Source: Vitrella brassicaformis (taxonomy: Eukaryota; Sar; Vitrellaceae). From it: DNA of 25,753 nt. The position numbers were made by a program, and so were the translations under genes. Below the pieces are notes generated by a model that was not told the origin of the DNA, searched no databases, and saw only the letters and a list, made by a program, of their open reading frames with translations. Positions 1 to 7,380 of this stretch are shown in pieces. Location of the stretch: positions 6,227 to 31,979 of the forward strand of contig CDMY01000507.1 in assembly GCA_001179505.1 (NCBI GenBank). The letters are read 5' to 3'. How positions within the stretch are numbered: the first letter of the stretch is position 1; each line of letters opens with the position of its first letter.

Positions 1-16
1 TTGTCTTATCTTTCAG

Positions 17-770
17 CTGAGCGAGAGTAGTTTTGTGGCGGCGTTGCCTCCAAGCATAATCCTGAAGGCCACTCAGGTGCGTAAGTACATAAGGGAGAAA
101 AAAGAGAACAAAGCACAGACTTGTCTCATGTCTCCTCTGTGTTTCCTCTGTTTCACTACGCATACTTGGCCGCTTCGGCGGCCATCTATCGGCCTCAAGG
201 TGCCGCACCGAATGGTAAGCTATGTGTGTACCATCTCTACTTCATTTACATACTGTGTTGTCTTCGTGGCTGCAGCACGCCATGGAGCAGTACTTGTCCA
301 ACAAGGATCACCCGCACGTGGCGCAGCTCTCTCTGCGAGGAGGTCATCGAGGTGCGGGAGGCCGCCGTCAAGACATGGCTCAAGAAGCAGACCCATCACA
401 TGCCTGCCAGGTGAATGAGAGGATCAACCCGCCACAGAAAGGCCTTCAAAACATGTGTGCCACACACACATACATCTGTCGCACGTGTGTGTCTGCAGAG
501 GCGGTCAAGGGGGCGTTTCGCGAGCTGCAGATGCTCGACCACATGCGCCGCAGCCCCGCCCTCACCTCAAAGCTGCCCTCGCCAGCCCCGGTCGACGCCC
601 TCGACCACCTCACACGGTTGGTGGGCGGCAGGTTTCATGAGAGGCCGTGCGCCCTCATCTGCCGCCACCAGCTGCTGGAGGCGGTGCGGGAGCACATGGC
701 CAGCGAGGCTGCCCCTCAACCCGCCCGCACCACCAGCTCAGGGTCGTGGCCGCCCTGCCGCGTCGTCTAA
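17..770 (+). pseudogene. Degenerate paralogue of the 2.7-4.1 kb module gene
   Basis: Three exon-like blocks (17-76, 276-410, 499-770) have good GT-AG borders, and upstream sequence is cut off by the window edge. Block 2 encodes CEEVIEVREAAVKTWL..QTHHMP, matching CEEMIQTRQAAVDKWL..QTNQMP in the gene at 3424-3638. Block 3 carries LTRLVGGRF...HQLLEAVREH, related to the GGEVMN...EMLEAARRGKEGE segment near 3918-4000. The first half of block 2 (HAMEQYLSNKDHPHVAQ) and the CEEV half lie in different frames; the shift falls in a CT run near 328-338. The block 2 donor is displaced by about 4 nt relative to the paralogue, so block 2 does not join block 3 in frame. Block 3 ends at TAA 768-770. A decayed copy is the simplest reading; sequencing error in the CT run is the alternative. 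Function unknown. Confidence 0.4.
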
Positions 771-810
771 GCCCATCCCGTGCTTATACCTGCCAGCCCC
801 CCCTGCGACC

Positions 811-1228
811 GAGGCCGAGGAGGTCAGGAAGGAAGCGAACAGACGAGAAGGAGGGCGGCCTGGGGTTGCCGGGTGTGGAGCAGAGCGAGATGCAGGTGCA
901 CGGGGTCATCGAAGAGGCCCTCGAGGAGCTGGTGGAGCCCCCCATACACGAGGAGGAGGCCGCCCGAGAGGCCGCCATACCGGCACAGCCTGCCGTAGTC
1001 ACGAGTGAGGTGGAGGTCAAGGTGGCCGCATTCGAGGAGGAGGCGCCGCCCATGCTGCTGCCACCAGCTGAGGGGGAGAGGGAGGGCGAGAGAGAGAGAC
1101 CGACGAGAGAAGAGCAGAAACCCGCCCGACTCGTCCGTCGTCCGTCTCATATTTCGTCTTTTCTCAGCATTGTTGGCCTCTCCCCGCCATCGATGACGCC
1201 GTACAACCTCAACTCGACGGCCACGTAG
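811..1228 (+). pseudogene. Acidic helix module, copy 1 (frame-shifted)
   Basis: The open frame ending at TAG 1226-1228 encodes a Glu-rich, probably helical segment (EQSEMQVHGVIEEALEELVE, then HEEEAAREAAI) that is almost identical to the segment encoded at 15900-16020. In the 15.8 kb copy the sequence before it (ATKAEGVKN) is continuous in frame. Here the matching ATEAEEVRKEA lies in another frame, with the shift near 835-845. Downstream, residues become Glu/Arg/Pro-rich low complexity. No known domain is recognised. It may be a 3' exon of the preceding degenerate gene. Confidence 0.35.
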
Positions 1229-1244
1229 AGCAGCGACACCGTAC

Positions 1245-2147
1245 ATGGTGAGACCTCACGCCCCCAACTGCACCAACGGCTTCCCCCAGGGCTACGGATC
1301 ATATGAGGACCAGGTAATACTGCATGTGTGTATGTATGTGATGGGCGCCATGCCATTGTCTCTGTATGTGTGTGTGTGTCTGTGTACCTGCAGGGCGTCC
1401 GGGCCCCCCACTTCCGGAGGGGAGCAGTCAGACACACACAGACACTCACTCCGTGGCAGCATCCATGTGTGCTGTTGGTTCAGACCAACGATGTTGAGTT
1501 CAAGAATTGTTACGACGGACGGACGACGGCCGAGCAGCGCCTCTTCGATCAGGCGTTGGTGAAGATAGACAAGGGGCGGTATAAGGCCGCGAAAAAGTTC
1601 TTCAGACAGAAGTGGAAGAAGGTGACTGACGGCACCGACCCAAACACGGCAACACAACCCGAATGCACGTGTGCGTGTGTGTGTGTGTGTGTGTGTGCAG
1701 GAGGAGCAGTCGTTAGAGGAACTCAGGGAGCACATCTGGCCGACCGAGGCCGACGATGCCGAGCTGCGCGCCCAGCACCAGCAGTGGCAGCAGTTGCCGG
1801 ACAAGATAGAGGACGAGATAGAGGCCAAGACGACCCTCAACGACTACCTCATCACGCTCAAGACAGCAAACGTCAAGAAGCTCAAGAGACACATTGGCTA
1901 CTCGGGGGAGGGCAACTTGTCAAGCTGCCGCCATCGTGCCGACTTCCGCGTGAAAAGGTGCGGAGGAAAGACCGAGGCGCGGCAATTTCTTAAGTCGTCC
2001 GCTTTGTGTCTCAATCGGGTGTGCGGCGATCCATCGCCGCCTACATTTTATATCTGTGGGTCCCTTGTTTTATACCCGTCGTGTGCCTTACCCCGTCGTG
2101 TGCGCGCGGCGTGTAAGCAGTCTAAATATACAAATCAGGCCCCGTGA
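1245..2147 (+). CDS. Small gene carrying the C-terminal domain of the CBM20 protein
   Basis: Proposed exons 1245-1313, 1484-1621 and 1701-2147 all join in phase 0 and give about 217 residues. The start is ATG 1245; a start on an upstream exon is possible. Residues about 24-140 (RTTAEQRLFDQAL, then EEQSLEELREHIWP, then VKKLKRHIGY) match the last two exons of the CBM20 gene at 21430-21866 in sequence and in intron position and phase; the introns are similar too. The CBM20 domain itself is absent. After HIGY the reading frame runs on for about 66 codons into the 1911-2200 repeat instead of stopping, giving a basic, Cys-containing tail. The domain is charged, probably helical, and not one I recognise. 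It could be a duplicated gene fragment that happens to stay open. Confidence 0.45.
1318..1905 (+). repeat. Long dispersed duplication, copy 1 (partner 21225-21866)
   Basis: Direct duplication covering the end of one intron, an exon, a whole intron and most of the last coding exon. Shared landmarks are the intron text GATGGGCGCCAT (1340 region and 21250 region), CATCCATGTGTGCTGTT, GCCGAGCAGCGCCTCTTCGA and GAGGAGCAGTCGTTAGAGGA. Similarity includes intron sequence, so this is DNA-level duplication and not retro-insertion. The right boundary is just after the HIGY codons, where this copy enters a different repeat. Confidence 0.8.
1673..1699 (+). repeat. (TG)n tract next to a 3' splice site
   Basis: Nearly pure TG dinucleotides run directly into the CAG acceptor at 1700, replacing an ordinary polypyrimidine tract. 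The 5' half of the same intron (1622-1660) is CA-rich. Confidence 0.8.
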
Positions 2148-2200
2148 TAGGGCCTCTTGTCTGTGTGTGCAGATGGATCGCTGTCTACGTTTTATATTTG
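1911..2200 (+). repeat. Diverged copy of the 269-bp interspersed repeat, with an extra unit
   Basis: From about 1911, CTTGTCAAGCTGCCGCCATC matches CTTGTCAATCTGCCTCCATC at about 4109 and its equivalent near 5881. GTGTCTCAATCGGGTGTGCGGCG (about 2006-2028) matches the GTGTCTCAATTTCATTTCAG region of the other copies in shortened form. The core CGCCTACATTTTATAT is at about 2038-2053 and a second degenerate core (TGTCTACGTTTTATAT) at about 2182-2197, 144 nt later. It lacks the middle of the better copies. No terminal inverted repeats or target duplications were found by eye. Confidence 0.55.
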
Positions 2201-2559
2201 TGGGCCTCTCCTACCCCATTGACGCCGGCTGGTGTGCATGGACCGCATAATGACATCTCGGCGGCCCCAAAGGGCAGTCAGTGAAGGCCTAAATGCTAAA
2301 GGAAGAGGCTCATGAACATTCGCTGGTGTCTCTTCTCCGTCTGTTCCCTTCTCTGTCAGGTTCTTGACCTCAAGAGCTTGTACGAACTATGGCCGAGGGC
2401 GTTACACACTTACAGATGAGCAGCAATTGGCGGCTGTTGTTAACAGTGCGCACGCGTGTGGATGGAGTTTTCTCTGAGTTACCCCGCCACCAGCTCGCGC
2501 CAACCCACCCCACAGGTGATCGGTGCATGTTGGTGGCGAGCGGCTGGTGATGACCTGGC

Positions 2560-2656
2560 AGGTACTGTTTGCCGGATAGAGAGACGTCAATGTCAGACTG
2601 TTCTGCACTTCTGGCATTGTGTGCTCAGGTCGATTGCTGCTCTTGTACTCGTCAAG
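2560..2656 (+). repeat. Weak, partial copy of the 5' part of the same repeat
   Basis: GGTACTGTTTGCCGG, CAATGTCAGACTGTTCT, GCATTGTGTGCTCAGGT and GATTGCTGCTCTTGTA follow the same order as GGTACTGTTTGTC, ATATCAGATTGTCTT, GTATTGTGTGCTTGTAGGT and CATTGCTGCTTACATT at 5765-5870. This supports a fourth, old copy. The surrounding 2200-2700 holds no convincing exon; short open frames there look random. Confidence 0.4.
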
Positions 2657-2716
2657 GCAACAGGGTCAAGCAATCTAAGTCCTCTTCTGGGTCCGCGGAG
2701 GACTTCAAGGAGGTGC

Positions 2717-4108
2717 AGAGGACGACAAGGAAGGGCTGGGGCTGACACATGTGCCCATGGTGGCCGCACTGGAGTATCTCAAGTTGGCGGTATGTATGTC
2801 ACACACACACCTCCCTCCCCGCACACCGCACCGATGGTTGCATGGCATGCATTGATCATTGATTGATTGATTGGTCTTGGTGTGGTGTGTGTGGATTGAT
2901 TGCATTCAATCAACACATCAGGTTGATAGTGTGCAGCACCTCCATGGCATCCACTTTCTCAACAACGACCAGGAAGTCGACAACCGTAAGCCGCACACAC
3001 ACCCACTTACTGCACACACGCATCGCATCACCTGATGACACACACGAGAAATGCCATGCGTGTGTATCCGTATCGTATCTCCTTTCGTCCGTCCATCCAT
3101 GTGTGTGTTCAGACCTGCTCCCCTTCACGGGCCCCATGCGCGTCCAGCAAAGGCGACGTCAGCCGCGCCGAGCCCTTCAACCCGCCCCCCGACGGCAACC
3201 GCCGGTTCGTAGGCCGCAAGGCCTCCATCCACGGCACCGTCATGTACTCGTCGGCGGCGCGGCCGAGGGGCGGCGAAGGCTCGCCCAGGTACACACATTC
3301 ACACATACACACAATACACACACATATACACACATCCCCGTGGAGTGAGTGGACAACCATTCTGTCTGTCTGGCTGGCTGTCTGGCTGGCTGGCTGTCTG
3401 TCTGTGTGTCTGTCTGTCTGCAGCGATGACATCGAGGCGGCGCTCTGCACGGCCATGAGGATGCGCGCCAAGCTGCCCGCCGAGTGGTACGCCAAGGCCG
3501 AGGAGGTCACCGACGTGCTGGACCACCACTGGCACACGCAAGACATCCCCGTGTGTGACGAGGTCTGCGAGGAAATGATCCAGACCCGACAGGCCGCTGT
3601 GGACAAGTGGCTGACCGAGCAGACCAACCAGATGCCCGGTGAGTGGCGACGGACGTCTGAAACACCCATCCATCCATCCATCCATCATGTGTGTGTGTAA
3701 GAGGGAGGCGAGCTGCGCGATGCCATGGATGTGCGGGGATCGACGCTCCGCATTGAGACTGGCTGTTCTCAGGAGGACGTCGACCGCATCGCGAGCATCC
3801 GTGCCGACCCTGCCCGCGCCCACATCATCAAGTCCGCCGAGGCCGACCCCGAGACCGAGGCCGACCTCCACCACGTTGACATGTGTAGCGGGTTGCACAA
3901 GGTGCTGTACCTGCAGGGCGGGGAGGTGATGAACACCTATGTGACAGCGGCCCGGCACGAGATGCTGGAGGCCGCCCGCAGGGGGAAGGAGGGCGAGCCG
4001 GTGGGAGGAGAGCTCGACAGAGACACGACAATGTCAGATTGTCTTGCGTGTGTGGTGGTATTGTGTGCTTGTAGGTGCATTGCTGCTTACATTTTATATT
4101 ATCAGTGA
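2717..4108 (+). CDS. Lineage-specific module protein, multi-exon
   Basis: Likely exons are about 2717-2789, 2922-2985, 3113-3288, 3424-3638 and 3702-4108. The first follows GTGCAG and encodes EDDKEGLGLTHVPMVAALEY; the second VDSVQHLHGIHFLNNDQE; the third a Pro/Arg/Gly-rich block (KGDVSRAEPFNPPPDGNRR); the fourth the CEEMIQTRQAAVDKWL segment; the fifth GGEVMN...EMLEAARRGKEGE. Two problems exist. Exon 3 needs a one-base frame change near 3147-3160, and exon 5 appears to use an AAG acceptor (3699-3701). The frame ends at TGA 4106-4108, inside the 269-bp repeat, so the last 25 or so residues are repeat-derived. The true 5' end was not found. No family is recognised. Related segments occur at 276-705, 5464-5560 and 12690-12774. 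Confidence 0.5.
3289..3423 (+). repeat. Intron made of a CA-rich half and a TG/CTGT-rich half
   Basis: The intron opens with GTACACACATTCACACATAC and more CA repeats, then from about 3360 switches to TCTGTCTG, GGCTGGCTG and TGTGTCTGTCTGTCTG up to the CAG at 3423. It is the clearest case of complementary intron ends in the window. Confidence 0.8.
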
Positions 4109-4299
4109 ACTTGTCAATCTGCCTCCATCGTGCCGACGTTTGCCTGAGAAGGTGCCGGGAGAGACCGAGAGATATCTTTCCTTTGTCATTGTGTCTCAAT
4201 TTCATTTCAGGTGTGCCGGCGATCCATCGCCGCCTGCATTTTATATTCGCGAATTCCTTCATCCACCTCCACATGTGCAGCCAGCAGCGTCATTCCTGG
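4031..4299 (+). repeat. 269-bp interspersed repeat, copy 2
   Basis: Aligned by eye without gaps to 5803-6071, with about a dozen differences. It begins TCAGATTGTCTTGCG and ends CAGCCAGCAGCGTCATTCCTGG. Inside are two related cores, about TGCTTACATTTTATAT (4085-4100) and CGCCTGCATTTTATAT (4231-4246), 147 nt apart. It has no coding capacity of its own, although the upstream gene reads into it. It may be a non-autonomous element or part of a larger segmental duplication, because the preceding exon is duplicated too. Confidence 0.85.
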
Positions 4300-4413
4300 A
4301 CTCCTTGGTTCGTCAGGGAGAGGCGGAAAGGCTGCAGCGCGTCAGCAGCGGCCAGCAGGCACGACACACATACACACAGGCAGCACCAGCAGCAGGCAGC
4401 CAGCAGCAGCGGC

Positions 4414-4960
4414 ATGGAGGAGGACACGGACGACCAGCACTTCCAAGTGCTCGGTGTGAGTAGGGACGCCGACCTTGCCACCATCACGGCAGCATACCGA
4501 CACCTGGGTAACCGACAGGGAAGTATGCATGCATTCTGTCATATCCATCCTTGGTCTCCCGCCTTGTTTTGTTGGTTTCGTCAGCGCTCCTCCGGCACCC
4601 GGACAAGCCTGGCGGCACCACGTGAGCAAGAGCAGGCACAGACACTCACGTGTCCTCACCTCGGTGGATCTATTTGATCAGGCAAGCGTTTCAGCAGCTG
4701 TTGAGGGTTCGCCGGGAGGAGCTGTTGTGGTGGCAGGAGGCCAACAACGACGAGCCGGTACGCACACGCACACACACTGCCCGACGAGTGGGCCGTGCCG
4801 TGACGGGATGTATGTGTGTGAGGGGTCTTGAGAGAGAGAGAAAGAGAGGAGAGCGGAATCATGTGTTCACCATGTTCACCATGTTCACCATGGTGCATGC
4901 CTCGTACTACCTGGCTGTTTTGCATTTGTCGCCATTATGAGTTTCCGCCCAACGAGGGCC
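4414..4960 (+). CDS. J-domain (DnaJ/Hsp40-like) protein, 3' end uncertain
   Basis: Start ATG 4414 follows a CAG-rich leader. Exons 4414-4507, 4585-4621 and 4682-4757 join in frame. They read HFQVLGVSRDADLATITAAY, then ALLRHPDKPGGT, then QAFQQLLRVRREELLWW: J-domain helices I-II, the HPD loop at residues 36-38 that stimulates Hsp70 ATPase, and helix III with a QAFQ-type motif. The domain sits at the extreme N-terminus with no signal peptide, so a cytosolic or nuclear co-chaperone is likely. After GAG CCG at 4757 the next exon is uncertain. A 19-nt exon at 4942-4960 (FPPNEG) and one at 5300-5427 both fit in phase, but acceptor quality at 4941 is poor (GAG). No Gly/Phe or zinc-finger region is seen. 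Confidence 0.75.
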
Positions 4961-5299
4961 GTGAGTGTGATGATGTGTCCGTCTGTGTGCGCGGGGTCTT
5001 TTTCGAGAAAGAAGCGCATGCAATCAATATACCCAGAGAGAGAGGGAGAGGGGGAGAGAGAGCCAATGGCGGTTTTAGTGGTTGAATGGTCTGCTTTAGT
5101 CAGTTTCTCGACACGTTTGTACGCGAATGAGAGGACAGAAGCGCAGCCCATCAGAAGGCGCGAGAGAAAACAGAGTAGCCCACTAGATGGCGTCGTGAGC
5201 ACATTCCTTTGCGGCCATCCTCACACACACAGCACTACAGTAAGAACATGACACACACATACAGATACACAGAGAGGCCTGTGTCGTTTGTGTTCTCAG
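4961..5299. other. Probable intron or spacer, no gene seen
   Basis: Starts with a good donor (GTGAGTG at 4961). It holds (GA)n near 5030-5062, scattered CA repeats at 5221-5275 and no supported exon. An acceptor TGTTCTCAG ends at 5299, so it may be one intron of the J-domain gene. Confidence 0.4.
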
Positions 5300-5427
5300 G
5301 CAGCCCGGTCCGCCACACAGTGGCAATGGTGGCGAGGTGTGCGCCACACCATACCAACCTCTCGACACTGCGTAAGAAGGGCTACCACACCCGCACCCCC
5401 ACACCACACCAGCGCATGTGTGCCAGG
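5300..5427 (+). CDS. Possible internal exon, basic segment
   Basis: Bounded by TTCTCAG (to 5299) and a GT donor at 5428. In the frame that continues from the 4942-4960 exon it reads SPVRHTVAMVARC, then HHTNLSTLRKKGYHTRTPTP, with no stop. It is His/Arg/Thr-rich and unrecognised. It could belong to the J-domain gene. The following block at 5464 does not continue in the same phase. Confidence 0.35.
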
Positions 5428-5463
5428 GTCCATGTTCGTATGTGAATTAATTATCGTGTTCAG

Positions 5464-5764
5464 GATGGTGGGCGGGGAGGTGATGAACGGCTATGTGATA
5501 GCGGCCCGGTACGAGCTGCTGGAGGCCGCCCGCAGGGGGAAGGAGGGCGAGAAGGTGCAAGAGGGAGGGGGGGAGGACGAGGGCGAGCTGCTGGGCCACA
5601 GGCGCTCTCCCTCCCCCACTGCACATGCCCCGTCCCTCCCATGCCCACAACTGCCGCCCCCGCCGCTCCCGACTGACGAGCAGGAGGCCGACGAGCAGCA
5701 GCAGGAGCAGGGCACCGGGCAGGCCAAGATCAACCCGCCACAGAAGAAGCGCCTCAAAAGTCAG
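5464..5764 (+). pseudogene. Module copy: GGEVMN segment plus Pro/Glu/Gln tail
   Basis: MVGGEVMNGYVIAARYELLE then AARRGKEGE is a near copy of the segment at 3918-4000. DNA identity is high from GGCGGGGAGGTGATGAAC through AGGGGGAAGGAGGGCGAG. A Pro-rich and then Glu/Gln-rich run follows, ending INPPQKKRLKSQ at a GT donor (5765). The phrase NPPQK recurs as a nucleotide match near 428-440, and a related ACCCGCCACAGAAGAAGCGCC string occurs near 15725-15745. Flanking exons do not join cleanly, and the 269-bp repeat starts 38 nt later, as it does after the 3.9 kb copy. Confidence 0.5.
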
Positions 5765-5802
5765 GTACTGTTTGTCTTTGGCAGAGACAGTGAGACACGA
5801 CG

Positions 5803-6071
5803 ATATCAGATTGTCTTGCGTATGTGGTGGTATTGTGTGCTTGTAGGTGCATTGCTGCTTACATTTTATATTATCAGTGAACTTTTCAATCTGCCTCCAT
5901 CGTGCCGACGTTTGCCTGAGAAGGTGCGGGGAGAGACCGAGAAATATCTTTCCTTTGTCATTGTGTCTCAATTTCATTTCAGGTGTGCCGGCGATCCATC
6001 GCCGCCTGCATTTTATATTCGCGAATTCCTTCGTCCGCCTCCACATGTGCAGCCAGCAGCCTCATTCCTGG
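5803..6071 (+). repeat. 269-bp interspersed repeat, copy 3
   Basis: Near-identical partner of 4031-4299, including both ATTTTATAT cores (5857-5872 and 6003-6018, 147 nt apart in both copies) and the same ends. An open frame crosses it but is almost certainly incidental. Confidence 0.85.
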
Positions 6072-6086
6072 CGCGAGAAGGTGTGA

Positions 6087-6240
6087 GGGAGGCGAGCTGC
6101 TCGATGCCATTGTTGATGACGATGTTGATGATGTCGAGGCCGAAGCAGCGAACAGAGAATTGTCACTCGCCGCCTACATGGCTCATGCACGGAACATGTG
6201 TGCCTTCGCTTCATCGACATGTATACAAGGGAGTTGCGCA
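6087..6240 (+). pseudogene. Short remnant of the EGGEL exon
   Basis: GGGAGGCGAGCTGCTCGATG at about 6087 matches GGGAGGCGAGCTGCGCGATG at about 3703. It translates EGGELLDAIVDDDVDDVEAE against EGGELRDAMDV. After about 30 bases the copies diverge into an acidic run. Open but unsupported by further exons. Confidence 0.35.
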
Positions 6241-6760
6241 GCCAAGTGTCGTCGACTCACACTCATGAATTGTCCCACACACGTCGGGGCACACACTCAC
6301 CGCACACCACCGCCGGCAACACGACAGAGACACAGTCAGGCAGGGGTCACGCCCAGGTCATTTGTCTGTTCTGGACCTCTCCCGCCAGCCGCAGCAAATC
6401 GCCTGACGCCGTCAGACTGATTTCAAAGACACGCACACACACACAAACACAGACAGACAGACAGACAGAGACACAGACGTTGACCCATGTCGGCGGGCAC
6501 GTTGACGGGTGCGTGCCCCCCTCCCCACGGCAGCTCACATTCTGTGTAGGGTCCCTCTGCCGACCAGGTCCTGAATGTGGAATGTCACGCCGAGCTGCGA
6601 CTGCTTCGAGGGCTTCTGCCGCACCTCAAGCTCCAACATCTCCTTGAACCGACACCTATAGACACACACACAGATAATGACCACATTCATTCACTCGATC
6701 ATGAGTGCATGTCCGTGTTTTGGTGGCTGCGTGTGTCGACACCTTCTGATCCCAGACGAC
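6240..6760 (-). repeat. Duplicated 3' segment of the STK19-like gene, copy A
   Basis: Matches 10675-11150 through the last intron, last exon and 3' flank. The blocks CCCAGGTCATTTGTCTGTTC, the CACACACA/GACAGACA tract, the CATGTCGGCGGGCACGTTGACGG stretch and CTCACATTCTGTGTAGGG are nearly invariant. Identity is highest outside the coding part (about 6475-6580). Confidence 0.85.
6535..6655 (-). pseudogene. Orphan last exon of an STK19-like gene
   Basis: On the minus strand an acceptor CTATAG (to 6656) precedes a 121-nt exon, exactly the length of the last exon of the gene at 10939-11902. It reads CRFKEMLELEVRQKPSKQSQ, then LGVTFHIQDLVGRGTLHRM and a stop. The splice phase is kept (upstream GIRR matches FRR before the intron). 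No matching exon 2 or exon 1 was found upstream (6760-7250), so it is probably a 5'-truncated copy. The coding part has changed at only a few residues, so a novel upstream partner exon cannot be excluded. Confidence 0.6.
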
Positions 6761-7237
6761 GGGTTGCGGACATCGGCGCACCTGGATTCCACGACAAGAG
6801 GATCCGCTGGTCAGCTGAGGGAACTGGCAACCTCCCCAAGCTCTTAAGAAGCTCCTCGGCACGCCACTCATCATGCCATCGCCCATTGTCTCGGCGCCAG
6901 CATTGGCATCCTTTTCTTGCGCGGAGCATCGAATCCATCGAATCTCGCGACTGCTGCCATGGCTGTTTGTGGTGTGTCATGGTGGTCATGGTCCTGCAAA
7001 GAACTCCACCGCCCGCGCCAGGCAACTCGCCGCGAGAAAGCTAGGGATCGCATGTGAGCTCGCCGTCGGGGAACGGGTGCTGATACAGCTAATTAGGCGA
7101 TGAGCTCTGGGAGGAGCCGCTGACCCACGCTCTCCGATAGAAACATCGGCTCATCCACTCCCCGATTGGTAAGCAGTGAAAAACGCGTGAACGAACGGGA
7201 AGCGCTTCCTTCAGTGTGTGTGTGTGTGTGGTGGCAT
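6761..7237. other. Spacer without a supported gene
   Basis: On the minus strand 6760-7030 is open and reads plausibly in places (DEWRAEELLKSLGRLP), but it does not join the 6535-6655 exon in phase. A small block at 7238-7305 (YDASAGDLSSTEGRTTV) has an acceptor and donor and could be a 5' exon of the 7381 gene; no start codon was found for it. Confidence 0.35.
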
Positions 7238-7380
7238 GTGTGCAGCTATGATGCGTCGGCGGGCGATTTGAGCTCGACGGAGGGGCGGACCACCGTCATT
7301 ACACAGGGTGCGCACACACACAGAGTGGCACGTGCATCTCCCCTTTGTCCTCCTCTTGTCAGGCGTGGTCGCGCGGCGCC

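Noticed and set aside
276-410. Frame change considered as programmed frameshifting
   Set aside because: No slippery heptamer or downstream structure evident, and the related gene at 3424 reads the same region without a shift; indel decay or error is simpler.
4031-6071. Transposon with terminal inverted repeats
   Set aside because: Ends of the 269-bp repeat are not inverted copies of each other and no transposase is present, so it is listed only as an interspersed repeat.
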